Shown here piece by piece: positions 1 through 6,101 of a DNA stretch of 8,089 nucleotides. The notes below the pieces were generated by a model. That model was not told the origin of the DNA. It saw nothing but the letters and a program-made list of their open reading frames with translations, and searched no databases. The stretch comes from CAZNRY01 sp964575675 (GTDB taxonomy: Bacteria > Eisenbacteria > RBG-16-71-46 > CAIMUX01 > VGJL01), in contig CAZNRY010000172.1 in the NCBI GenBank assembly GCA_964575675.1, forward strand, positions 1-8,089. Reading direction: 5' to 3'. Numbering within the stretch: the first letter of the stretch is position 1; the number at the start of each line of letters is the position of its first letter. The translations under genes were made by a program, and so were the position numbers.

Positions 1-174
1 TGTGACGCCGCCCTGGGGGCGGCGCGGCTGGGCTCGATCACCCCGGACGCAGAAGACTGCGCGCGTGGCCACCGGGGCAGCCTCCCGACGGAATGCTGGG
101 GCGGTGCGGGGGCCTCCCCCGCCTTCGATTCCGCGCAGGCTTCGGCACGGATCACCCACCGGAAGCCGCGCTGA
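1..174 (+). CDS. C-terminal fragment of a gene entering from the left, possibly an FGGY-family carbohydrate kinase
   Basis: The frame beginning at base 1 is open from the window edge to a TGA at 172-174 (57 residues), and its codons end mostly in G or C, as in the real genes here. The first residues read CDAALGAARLGSI. This resembles the xylulokinase-type segment near the C-terminus (ALGAARLA in E. coli XylB as I recall it), and the remaining length of about 55 residues is close to what follows that motif there. The tail is rich in Ala, Gly, Ser and Arg. It lacks a clear match to the final helix expected in FGGY kinases, so the end may be divergent or shifted in frame. Another frame (from base 2) is open through the same stretch and runs into the next gene, but its product is Arg/Pro-rich, as expected of an out-of-frame reading. 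The family call is weak; the coding call is moderate. Confidence 0.4.
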   Translation, partial: CDAALGAARLGSITPDAEDCARGHRGSLPTECWGGAGASPAFDSAQASARITHRKPR

Positions 175-332
175 ACCAGGGGGTGGCGGGTCGCGGAGGC
201 GGCTTCAGCGGCGGCCGGCAAGAGCCTCCCGCGGTCTTTCACTGAGCGCGCGCCCGAGCGAGCGATCTGGGACGGCGCCCTTCCGGCGAGCCGTCGCTAC
301 CGGGCGACCCCGACAAGGAGGAGACACCGATA
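175..332. other. GC-rich intergenic gap with one long inverted repeat
   Basis: This stretch of 158 bases separates the left-edge fragment from the membrane-protein gene. An 8-base inverted repeat pairs GAAGCCGC at 162-169 with GCGGCTTC at 199-206 across a 29-base loop, and its left arm lies just before the upstream stop codon. No T-run follows, so it is not a standard intrinsic terminator. I see no AT-rich -10 element, so the promoter of the next gene is not identifiable. The Shine-Dalgarno of the downstream gene lies at the right end. Confidence 0.4.
315..323 (+). promoter_or_regulatory. Ribosome binding site of the GT-C membrane protein
   Basis: AAGGAGGAG is close to a perfect anti-16S match. 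It ends 9 bases before the ATG at 333 and fixes that codon as the start. Confidence 0.75.
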
Positions 333-2435
333 ATGCCGTTGTGGTTCGGTCTCCATGTCATCGCTTTGTCCTTCTTCATCTGCTGCTACTCCCGCCTTGT
401 TGGGGGCTCTCTCCTTACGCGCGTCGTCTCGAGCTTCGTCGGTTTCTACCTGTTCCTCTTCCTCAGTTTCTCGATTCCGGCCGTCTTTCAGGTGCTCGAC
501 ACCTATACCGTCCTCCTCACCGGCCTGGGTCTGGCGGCCCTCATGGGTTTCGCCATTCGCAGCGATCGGCGCAGCAGCGAACGCCAGGCGGGTATGTCCA
601 CTCGTGGAGCTACGGAGAATGATGGCGGAGGACTCTCGGAGGTGTTGCTCGCCATCCTGATGGCTGGGGGCTGGCTTTCCGTCGTGTGGTCGTCCGTAGC
701 GTGGAGCCTTTATACCGGGCAGATGGACATAGACGTCGCCTCCTACCACGCTCCCGCCATGGTCGAGTTCATCATGAATCGCGGTTACTCCGGCGACTCG
801 CCCATGGTCGACGCATACTTCTTCGGGTACGAAAGCATCGTGGGCTCGCTCTCGATCTTCTTCCGGACGGGGCTCTTCTTCAGCCTCCTGTTCGTGCCGA
901 ATCTCCTCCTCCTGGCCTTCGCCGATGTCCTGTTGGTCTCGCGCTTCCGGCATCTCTTCCGGCTTGGTCGAGCGAGCGGGCTGCTCCTCCTGGTTCCCCT
1001 GGCAGCGTTCGCGCCGATGCTTGCATCCTACGCGTCGTTCCTCCCCACCTTGGTCACGAAGAACGACCTGCCCGGAGTGGCGCTGCTCGCCGCGGGGGTG
1101 GCCGGTCTTTCCGGCACCCGTGGCCGAACCGGCGATCGTCGCGGCGCCGATCGAGAGACTCTGCTCCTTGCCGGTCCCGCGCTCGGCCTCTCCGCCGCGA
1201 TCAAGCCGACCTACGCCGCGCTCGCCTTCCTCATCGTCACGATCCATGTCTTCTGGCCGCTCCGCGTTGGGGATCCCCCGCGCTTGCGCCTCCGACGGCG
1301 CCTTGGACGGTTCGCACTTCTCTTGGCTCCCGCCCTGGCCGCGCAAGCCCTATGGGCCTGGCGCAATCTGCTGCACGGGAGTGCCCTCTTCGACAAGGTG
1401 GTCCTGACCGAGGGAGCCCGATACGTCTTGCTCAACTGCTACGAGCGGGTCTTCAGCGCCTCCATGCCTTGGCACGACAGTTTCACCTGGCACCTGGCGG
1501 GTTTGGTCGCGGTAGGGATCGCGATCGCGTCTGCTTTTCTCATTCTGCCGGTCATAACGAAGCGCGGCCACAGACAGGGCGCACTCCCGTCCTCCGAAAC
1601 CAGCCGGGAGGTGGAGCGAATCGTGATGATGGCCGGCGCGGCATCCATTCTGTCCGTACTTACCCCATTCAATGCATACGATCCGGAGCCTTCATCCCCT
1701 GGGGCGATGTTCTGCAAGTGCCAGATCCGCCTCATCTACTTTCATTTCCAGCTCGCCTCGTTTGCGTTGGTAGCCTGCGCGATGGCCGCGATCGGCTTCG
1801 CACGCGCTCGGAATCGCCCGGCGGGGGATCATCAGGCAGAGTCCGCTCCCACGCTCCAAGAGCAACCTGTTGTCAGCGGGTCTCCGAGTGAGGACGCTCG
1901 TCTCTCGAAATCACGGACTCGCTTCGGGCCGAGAGACCGAGAGAGCGTCATCGTCTGTCTTGCCATGGGGGTGGCCACACTCGGCGCGGGGCTGTGGGCT
2001 TGGCACTGGGAGCAGGCCGTCCGGTACCGCAAGTCGGAAACGGTCACCTACGAGCTGCGGCTCCGCCTCGGATCTGACTCCCCACTGTACCGGATGTTCA
2101 TGGACATGGAGCCAGGCCAGCGGATTCTCCTCGCGAACATTCCCTCCTATCCGTTTTACGGCCGGTTCTGGCGGCACCGCGTGTTCCACTCGCTCTGGTT
2201 CCCGATCGACGACTTCACCCCCAATGAGGAGCCCTTCCTGAACTTGATGCGAGAGTGCAGACCGACGCTCGTCGTCGTCGGGTACTGGGAAGATCGGGGG
2301 CATGTCGTCCAGAACCCGCCGGAGAAGTCGTTTGTCGCGTGGGCCCTCCAGCAGGGGCTCCATCCCGCGCTTTTGACGGACGAGGTCGTCGTCTTCCGGG
2401 TGCCTCCGTCGTGGGACGACGGGATCGAACGATAG
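333..2435 (+). CDS. Polytopic membrane protein, putative GT-C fold glycosyltransferase
   Basis: The protein has 700 residues, with hydrophobic segments near 2-20, 31-50, 57-76, 102-125, 171-202, 214-236, 246-260, 276-310, 327-345, 386-408, 430-444, 468-490 and 538-558. Asp132-x-Asp134 followed by Tyr138-His139-x-Pro141, just after the helix at 102-125, matches the acidic first-loop motif of GT-C enzymes, which transfer sugars from polyprenyl-phosphate donors on the outer face of the membrane. Lys243-Asn-Asp245 and Ala289-Ile-Lys291-Pro also recall GT-C helical motifs. Residues from about 560 form a soluble, probably periplasmic domain. Hydrophilic stretches at 76-100, 410-428 and 491-537 look like cytoplasmic or disordered loops. 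The start is set by the strong AAGGAGGAG site. No sugar-nucleotide or lipid-carrier gene lies nearby, so the substrate is unknown. The membrane call is certain, the glycosyltransferase call is probable, and the three helices before the motif are extra. Confidence 0.75.
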   Translation: MPLWFGLHVIALSFFICCYSRLVGGSLLTRVVSSFVGFYLFLFLSFSIPAVFQVLDTYTVLLTGLGLAALMGFAIRSDRRSSERQAGMSTRGATENDGGGLSEVLLAILMAGGWLSVVWSSVAWSLYTGQMDIDVASYHAPAMVEFIMNRGYSGDSPMVDAYFFGYESIVGSLSIFFRTGLFFSLLFVPNLLLLAFADVLLVSRFRHLFRLGRASGLLLLVPLAAFAPMLASYASFLPTLVTKNDLPGVALLAAGVAGLSGTRGRTGDRRGADRETLLLAGPALGLSAAIKPTYAALAFLIVTIHVFWPLRVGDPPRLRLRRRLGRFALLLAPALAAQALWAWRNLLHGSALFDKVVLTEGARYVLLNCYERVFSASMPWHDSFTWHLAGLVAVGIAIASAFLILPVITKRGHRQGALPSSETSREVERIVMMAGAASILSVLTPFNAYDPEPSSPGAMFCKCQIRLIYFHFQLASFALVACAMAAIGFARARNRPAGDHQAESAPTLQEQPVVSGSPSEDARLSKSRTRFGPRDRESVIVCLAMGVATLGAGLWAWHWEQAVRYRKSETVTYELRLRLGSDSPLYRMFMDMEPGQRILLANIPSYPFYGRFWRHRVFHSLWFPIDDFTPNEEPFLNLMRECRPTLVVVGYWEDRGHVVQNPPEKSFVAWALQQGLHPALLTDEVVVFRVPPSWDDGIER

Positions 2436-2537
2436 CGCGGTGCCGGCGGGCTGTCCGAATGCGGTCATAGGCCCCCCGGGGGCGAGTCTGGTAGAGTCCT
2501 CCCCGAACCAGTCCGGACCGAGGGGGGGGAGGGTCAG
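2436..2537. other. Intergenic region between the GT-C gene and hflX
   Basis: These 102 bases contain a C6G5 tract (2472-2482), a perfect 8-base palindrome GTCCGGAC (2511-2518) and a run of eight G (2522-2529) leading into the hflX Shine-Dalgarno. A weak stem is possible between CTGGT at 2488-2492 and ACCAG at 2507-2511. I find no T-rich terminator and no -35/-10 pair, so hflX may be read through from the upstream gene. The frame of hflX is open across the whole gap. Confidence 0.4.
2521..2533 (+). promoter_or_regulatory. Strong Shine-Dalgarno tract before hflX
   Basis: The purine tract AGGGGGGGGAGGG contains GGAGG at 2528-2532, five bases before an in-frame ATC at 2538 and with no ATG, GTG or TTG in frame downstream at suitable spacing. 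This is the main evidence for the unusual hflX start. The run of eight G is also a place where a sequencing or assembly indel could occur. Confidence 0.5.
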
Positions 2538-3815
2538 ATCCCGCGACAACCGCAGAGCACCGCGACGAAAACCGAGAAGGCGATCCTGGTCGGCGTCGAT
2601 TCGCCGGGGCCGGCAGAGGAATCCCTGAATGAGCTCGCCCTGCTCGTCGACACGGCGGGTGGGCAGGTCGTCGGCAGGGTCATTCAACGGCGCGCTTCGA
2701 TCGAACCCTCCACATTTCTGAGCAAGGGGAAGCGCGAGCAGGCCCGCGATCTTCTCCAGTCCACGGAAGCACAGATTCTCGTTTTCGATGAGAATCTGAG
2801 CCCCGCGCAGGGTCGGAATCTCGAGAAGGAGATGAAGGCCCGCGTCATCGACCGCAGCGAGTTGATCCTCGACATCTTTGCCAAGCGAGCCCGGACTCGG
2901 GAAGCGATGCTCCAGGTCGAGCTCGCGCAGCTCGAGTACCAACTACCGCGTCTGACACGGCTGTGGACCCACCTCGAACGGCAGGTCGGGGGGATCGGAA
3001 CCCGGGGGCCGGGCGAGACCCAGCTCGAGAGCGACCGCCGCCGCGTCCGCAAGCGGATCTCGATCCTCAAGGAAAAGCTCGAGCGGATCGACTCCGAACG
3101 GGAGATCCAACGGAAGGGGCGTTCTGATTTCTTCCGCGCTGCGCTGGTCGGCTATACGAACGCGGGGAAATCGACCCTCTTCAACGCGTTGACGCGGGCC
3201 GGCGTCCTCGCCGAGGACAAGCTCTTCGCGACGCTCGATACGACGACCCGCAAGGTCGTCCTTCCCGGGGGCCAGACGATCCTTCTGTCCGACACGGTCG
3301 GGTTCATCCGGAAGCTCCCCCATGATCTCATTGCCTCGTTTCGGGCGACGCTGCTCGAGGTCCGAGAGGCGGATCTGATCGTGCACGTCGTGGACGCGAG
3401 CCACGCGATCTACGAGGAGCAGATGCAGGCGGTCGAAAAGGTCCTTGCCGAGATCATGCCCAGAGAAGTCGCGCGGCTCGTCATCCTCAACAAGGCCGAT
3501 CGCCTTCCCGACGAGGTCGCCTCAAGCGCTCTCCGGATCCGCTACGCTGAGGCGGAAATCCTCTCCGCGCTCTCGGGAGAAGATGTCGAGCGCTTTGGCG
3601 TCCGGCTCGCGCGGGAAGTGCGCGAATCGCAGGTGCGCGTGCGCCTTCGGATGCCGCTCTCGCGGTTTGCCGAAGCGCAAGAGATCCTCGCGCGCGGATC
3701 GAAGCTGAGCGAATCCTTCGACGATGGGTTCTTCGTGGGGGATTATGCTCTTCCCCGCGCGGAAATCGATCGTCTCCGCCGATCCGATCTCGAGATCCAG
3801 TTTCTGGAAGAGTGA
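2538..3815 (+). CDS. hflX: Ribosome-associated GTPase HflX (non-canonical start proposed)
   Basis: HflX is a cytoplasmic TRAFAC GTPase that binds the 50S subunit and, in well-studied bacteria, splits stalled or stressed ribosomes. The N-terminal domain reads EKAILVGV then ELALLVDTAGG, the usual HflX opening. With the proposed start the protein has 425 residues, normal for the family. The signature GGIG-x-RGPGETQLE lies at 151-164, the P-loop GYTNAGKS at 205-212, DTVG (G3) at 252-255, NKAD (G4) at 318-321 and a SALSG-type G5 at 343-347, followed by the C-terminal HflX domain. No in-frame ATG precedes codon 99 (base 2832), and starting there would remove most of the N-terminal domain. No in-frame GTG or TTG occurs upstream either. 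The AUC at 2538 lies 5 bases after a GGAGG in AGGGGGGGGAGGG and gives the expected length. In-frame CTG codons at 2586 and 2625 are less likely starts. Identity is certain, the start is not. Confidence 0.93.
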   Translation: MPRQPQSTATKTEKAILVGVDSPGPAEESLNELALLVDTAGGQVVGRVIQRRASIEPSTFLSKGKREQARDLLQSTEAQILVFDENLSPAQGRNLEKEMKARVIDRSELILDIFAKRARTREAMLQVELAQLEYQLPRLTRLWTHLERQVGGIGTRGPGETQLESDRRRVRKRISILKEKLERIDSEREIQRKGRSDFFRAALVGYTNAGKSTLFNALTRAGVLAEDKLFATLDTTTRKVVLPGGQTILLSDTVGFIRKLPHDLIASFRATLLEVREADLIVHVVDASHAIYEEQMQAVEKVLAEIMPREVARLVILNKADRLPDEVASSALRIRYAEAEILSALSGEDVERFGVRLAREVRESQVRVRLRMPLSRFAEAQEILARGSKLSESFDDGFFVGDYALPRAEIDRLRRSDLEIQFLEE

Positions 3816-3827
3816 AGGGTCGCCCTT
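3815..3827. terminator. Small hairpin bridging the convergent stop codons of hflX and the TPR gene
   Basis: AAGGG at 3815-3819 pairs with CCCTT at 3823-3827 across a TCG loop. The two genes converge with only 10 bases between their stops (TGA at 3813-3815, TAA read on the minus strand at 3826-3828), and the stem includes bases of both. Read either way the hairpin is short and has only two T after it, so it is at best a weak bidirectional terminator. Confidence 0.25.
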
Positions 3828-4854
3828 ACTCGCGGATGGAGACGCCTCCCAAGTCGGCCAGCCTCGTGAGCCGGGTTTTCTCTGCCGCCCCAAGCCAAGG
3901 ATCCTTCGAGAGGGACGCGAATGCTTTTGCGAACCACGGCCGCGCCTCGGCCCGGAGTCCTTGGGCGAGGAGACACTCTCCCATCTCCTCGTAGACGAAG
4001 CCATCCTCTCCTCCCGCCTCCTCGTGGGCGGCGAGAAGCTCCCTCTGCATCTTGAGCGCCTCGTCGAACCGCCCGAGGGAGCGGAGGGTCCTTGCCACGC
4101 ACCACTTCGCCGTGAGGGTCTCCTTTGGCTGGCTCCGCGCCGCTCGCCAGTCCCACCCCTTCTTGAAGACGTCGAGAGCCTTCGCATGGTCGCCGAGCTC
4201 GTGGTAGGACCATCCGATGTTGTTGTAGAGAGAACCGAGCCATCCCTGCGCGCGCGGATCATCCGAGGCCTCAGCGTAGGTGATCGCCTTCTCGTTCCAT
4301 GCGATCGCTGAATCCGGCGGATCGACGATCGCGATCATGTGGGCGGCATCGACGGCCAGGGGGTCCTGCTTCGTCTCCCGTGCGAGATCCCAGGCCGCCA
4401 CGAACAGGGGCTTGGCGGAATCAGGTTTGCCTGACGAGTTGTGGACGCGCCCGCGCTCTAGGAGATATCGAACCCGTGCCTTCGACATCTCGGGACGAAG
4501 CGTCCGCTCGACCTCGTCGAGCGTCCGGTGGGCCGCGTCGAACTTCCTCTGCAGCCCCTCGGCCCGTGCGATCTGGGTCAGCAGTTGCGCGGTGTAGTCC
4601 GCGTCGCCGGCAGAGCGCGCCTGCGGGAGGATCGCTCTGAACCTCGCCTCCGTCGAATCAGGATGATCGAAGTCCCATAGTTGGATGAAATCGGGGAGCG
4701 CGCTGCCCCCGGGTGAGTCTTCTGCCCGTGCGGTACCCATCAGGTGGAATCCTCCGATCGAGAGGATGACGATCCAGGCGATCGACGCGAGCACACGGAA
4801 GGCTCCGCCGAACGCTTTGCGCGACCCGCCGATCCGGTCTCTCACGATTGCCAT
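3826..4854 (-). CDS. Exported tetratricopeptide-repeat protein of unknown function
   Basis: The protein has 342 residues from the ATG at 4854, chosen because AGGGGG lies 6 bases upstream. An upstream ATG pair at 4902/4899 has no such site. Basic residues in the first 20 positions, a hydrophobic core at about 20-40 and the sequence ARA before Glu45 make a classical Sec signal peptide with signal peptidase I cleavage after Ala44, so the mature protein is probably periplasmic or secreted. Helical repeats of TPR type are visible at about 87-120, 207-240 (NNIGWSYHELGDHAKALDVF is the clearest), 250-280 and 285-318, with the characteristic Gly, Ala and Ala-Leu positions. Pairs of antiparallel helices like these bind other proteins. 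No enzymatic domain is seen. It lies downstream of the pseudouridine synthase on the same strand after a 171-base gap, so co-transcription is possible but not shown. I cannot name a family or a partner. Confidence 0.8.
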   Translation of the reverse strand: MAIVRDRIGGSRKAFGGAFRVLASIAWIVILSIGGFHLMGTARAEDSPGGSALPDFIQLWDFDHPDSTEARFRAILPQARSAGDADYTAQLLTQIARAEGLQRKFDAAHRTLDEVERTLRPEMSKARVRYLLERGRVHNSSGKPDSAKPLFVAAWDLARETKQDPLAVDAAHMIAIVDPPDSAIAWNEKAITYAEASDDPRAQGWLGSLYNNIGWSYHELGDHAKALDVFKKGWDWRAARSQPKETLTAKWCVARTLRSLGRFDEALKMQRELLAAHEEAGGEDGFVYEEMGECLLAQGLRAEARPWFAKAFASLSKDPWLGAAEKTRLTRLADLGGVSIRE

Positions 4855-5025
4855 TTCGCACCCCCTGCCGTAGACGACCCGTTGTTCCAAACGGGCCATC
4901 ATACCCGCAGATCGACCGAAGCGGGAAGACCTGCGGTCCCGCGGAGGCCCCCGTCCTCGCGCCCGCTGCGCCGTCTTCCGGCGCCGTCTCTGTAACAGAG
5001 CCCCAACGCGTTCAATCCGCCGTTC
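4855..5025. other. Gap between the pseudouridine synthase and TPR genes, with two hairpins
   Basis: These 171 bases contain the TPR ribosome site at the left and two perfect small hairpins at the right. CTCTG/CAGAG at 4988-5000 has a TAA loop, and GCGCCG/CGGCGC at 4968-4984 has a 5-base loop. Read on the minus strand they follow the pseudouridine synthase stop by about 25 and 40 bases. Neither is followed by a T-run, so they may be Rho-assisted ends, RNA-stabilising stems or chance. No promoter for the TPR gene could be picked out. Confidence 0.35.
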
Positions 5026-5958
5026 CTACTCGCCCGACCTTGCCCAATCGACGCCCAGGGCGCGCAGGTGCAATTCCAAGTCTTCCCAGAGGGGACAAGT
5101 GATCCGCGCGGGGGCTCCGAGTTCCGATGCGATCTCATCCGGCAGATCCACTGACTCCGCATGAAGCCAGAGCCGCGGCGCTTCCAAAGAGATGTGGCCG
5201 GCGCCGTAGAGCGGATCCCCGGCGATCGCGTGTCCGATCGCGGCGAGGTGGGCACGGATCTGGTGCATCCTCCCGGTCCGGGGGTGGACCTCGAGGAGAC
5301 TCATCGAGCGGTCCGAGCGAAGGGTCCGGTACTCGGTGCGCGCGGGTGCGCCGCGCGGGGTAGGGCGCATCCTGCCGGACCGGTCGCGCGCGAGCGGCAG
5401 ATCGATCGTTCCGCGCCGCGGATGAACCTCTCCGCCGACGAGCGCAAGGTAAGTCTTCCTGATCGAACGCATCCGGAAACCTTCCGCGAGCACGATGTGC
5501 CCCTCGGGACCGAGTGAGAAGAGCACAAGCCCGGAGGTGTCGCGATCGAGACGATGCACGATCCCCGCGCGGCCGGGTATCCCGTTGGCGATGCCGTGCC
5601 GGATCGCCCATGAGAGAAGATCGCGAGGGGGATCGGACGCAGGGACGCCGTTTTGCCGTTCCACCGGGTTCGTCGGCATGCCGGGAGGTTTGGCGACCGC
5701 GAGCAACCCGCCCGTGTGGAGGATCTCCCGAGGCGACGACTGGGCGCTGTGGGTGGATTCGGCCACCTCGACGACGTCCCTGTGTTTCACGAAGTAGCTC
5801 CTGCCCCGGCTGCGACCCGAAACCCGCACGGCGCCTATCCGGAGGAGTCGATCGATCGCATGGCGGCTGAGGTCCGGCCGCGCGACGAGGAGAAAGCGGT
5901 CGAGACGAAGGCGGTGTTGGTCTTCCGAGACTTCGTGACTACTGCCGGAGGATGCCAT
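5026..5958 (-). CDS. RluA/RluD-family rRNA pseudouridine synthase with S4 domain
   Basis: The enzyme isomerises uridine to pseudouridine in RNA, usually 23S rRNA for this family. The 310-residue product opens with an S4 RNA-binding domain (about 15-66; LRLDRFLLVARPDLSRHAI is typical of the RluC/RluD group). The catalytic core follows. AVAKPPGMPT at 87-96 is the motif before the active site, and HRLDRDTSGL at 135-144 carries the catalytic Asp138. EVHPRTGRMHQIRAHLAAIG at 223-242, followed by GDPLYG, is the conserved C-terminal motif. Length and domain order are normal and no key residue is missing. The ATG at 5958 was chosen because it gives a normal N-terminus. The longer reading from TTG at 6015 adds 19 residues unlike the family, and neither start has a good Shine-Dalgarno. 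The modified position (RluD-like helix 69 or RluC-like) cannot be decided from this sequence. Confidence 0.92.
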   Translation of the reverse strand: MASSGSSHEVSEDQHRLRLDRFLLVARPDLSRHAIDRLLRIGAVRVSGRSRGRSYFVKHRDVVEVAESTHSAQSSPREILHTGGLLAVAKPPGMPTNPVERQNGVPASDPPRDLLSWAIRHGIANGIPGRAGIVHRLDRDTSGLVLFSLGPEGHIVLAEGFRMRSIRKTYLALVGGEVHPRRGTIDLPLARDRSGRMRPTPRGAPARTEYRTLRSDRSMSLLEVHPRTGRMHQIRAHLAAIGHAIAGDPLYGAGHISLEAPRLWLHAESVDLPDEIASELGAPARITCPLWEDLELHLRALGVDWARSGE

Positions 5959-6016
5959 CGTCTGCACAGTAGGCGCTTGCCTGAATGCGTCGCAACTTGT
6001 ACCTCTTAGGCCCAAG

Positions 6017-6054
6017 TGGACCAGTCCATTGTTGTCTTTTTATCTCGAATGGAC
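6017..6054 (+). promoter_or_regulatory. Probable PdxR operator: three TGGAC half-sites
   Basis: TGGAC at 6017-6021 and GTCCA at 6024-6028 form a perfect inverted repeat with a 2-base spacer. A third copy, TGGAC, lies at 6050-6054 in direct orientation, 33 bases from the first, which is about three turns of the helix. The last copy abuts the TTGACA at 6055. MocR-type PdxR proteins are known to bind direct and inverted repeats near their targets, and the AAGTGGACCA here resembles the AAAGTGG-type motif I recall for PdxR of Corynebacterium. The assignment to this PdxR is inference. Confidence 0.5.
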
Positions 6055-6084
6055 TTGACATTGATCTCTTATCTGCCGAATACT
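6055..6084 (+). promoter_or_regulatory. Predicted sigma-70-type promoter of pdxR
   Basis: A perfect -35 hexamer TTGACA (6055-6060) is followed after 18 bases by AATACT (6079-6084), which matches four of six positions of the -10 consensus. Transcription would begin near 6090, giving a very short leader that begins around the Shine-Dalgarno. The operator copy touching the -35 would suit repression of this promoter by its own product. Confidence 0.5.
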
Positions 6085-6090
6085 AACAGC

Positions 6091-6096
6091 GGAGGG
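6091..6096 (+). promoter_or_regulatory. Ribosome binding site of pdxR
   Basis: GGAGGG lies 5 bases before the ATG at 6102 and supports that start. Confidence 0.7.
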
Positions 6097-6101
6097 ATGT
6101 A

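Larger units (their letters stand above)
5959..6101. other. Divergent, AT-richer regulatory region between the pseudouridine synthase and pdxR
   Basis: These 143 bases separate two divergent genes. The half next to pdxR (about 6029-6090) is much richer in A and T than the rest of the window, as expected of a promoter. It holds the TGGAC repeats and the pdxR promoter listed separately. On the minus strand I could not pick out a convincing -35/-10 pair for the pseudouridine synthase. Confidence 0.5.

Noticed and set aside
6..24. CGCCGCC/GGCGGCG inverted repeat near the left edge
   Set aside because: It lies inside the probable coding end in Ala/Gly codons and has no T-run. GC-rich coding sequence produces such stems by chance.
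297..1346. Long minus-strand open frame of 349 codons opposite the membrane-protein gene
   Set aside because: The product is dominated by Glu, Arg, Gly and Ala with no recognisable domain. It mirrors the codon pattern of the hydrophobic plus-strand gene, which has a strong ribosome site and clear helices.
2832..2834. ATG at 2832 as the hflX start
   Set aside because: Starting here would delete most of the N-terminal HflX domain, whose conserved sequence is clearly encoded in frame upstream.
1911..2942. Minus-strand open frame of 343 codons spanning the end of the membrane-protein gene and the start of hflX
   Set aside because: It overlaps the conserved N-terminal domain of HflX on the other strand, has no recognisable motif, and is explained by high GC content.
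3724..4311. Plus-strand open frame over the end of hflX and the TPR gene
   Set aside because: It overlaps two strongly supported genes in other frames. The minus-strand frame gives a signal peptide and TPR motifs; this one gives neither.
5959..6015. Longer pseudouridine synthase start at TTG 6015
   Set aside because: The added 19 residues do not resemble the family, no Shine-Dalgarno precedes the TTG, and the ATG at 5958 gives a normal S4-domain N-terminus.
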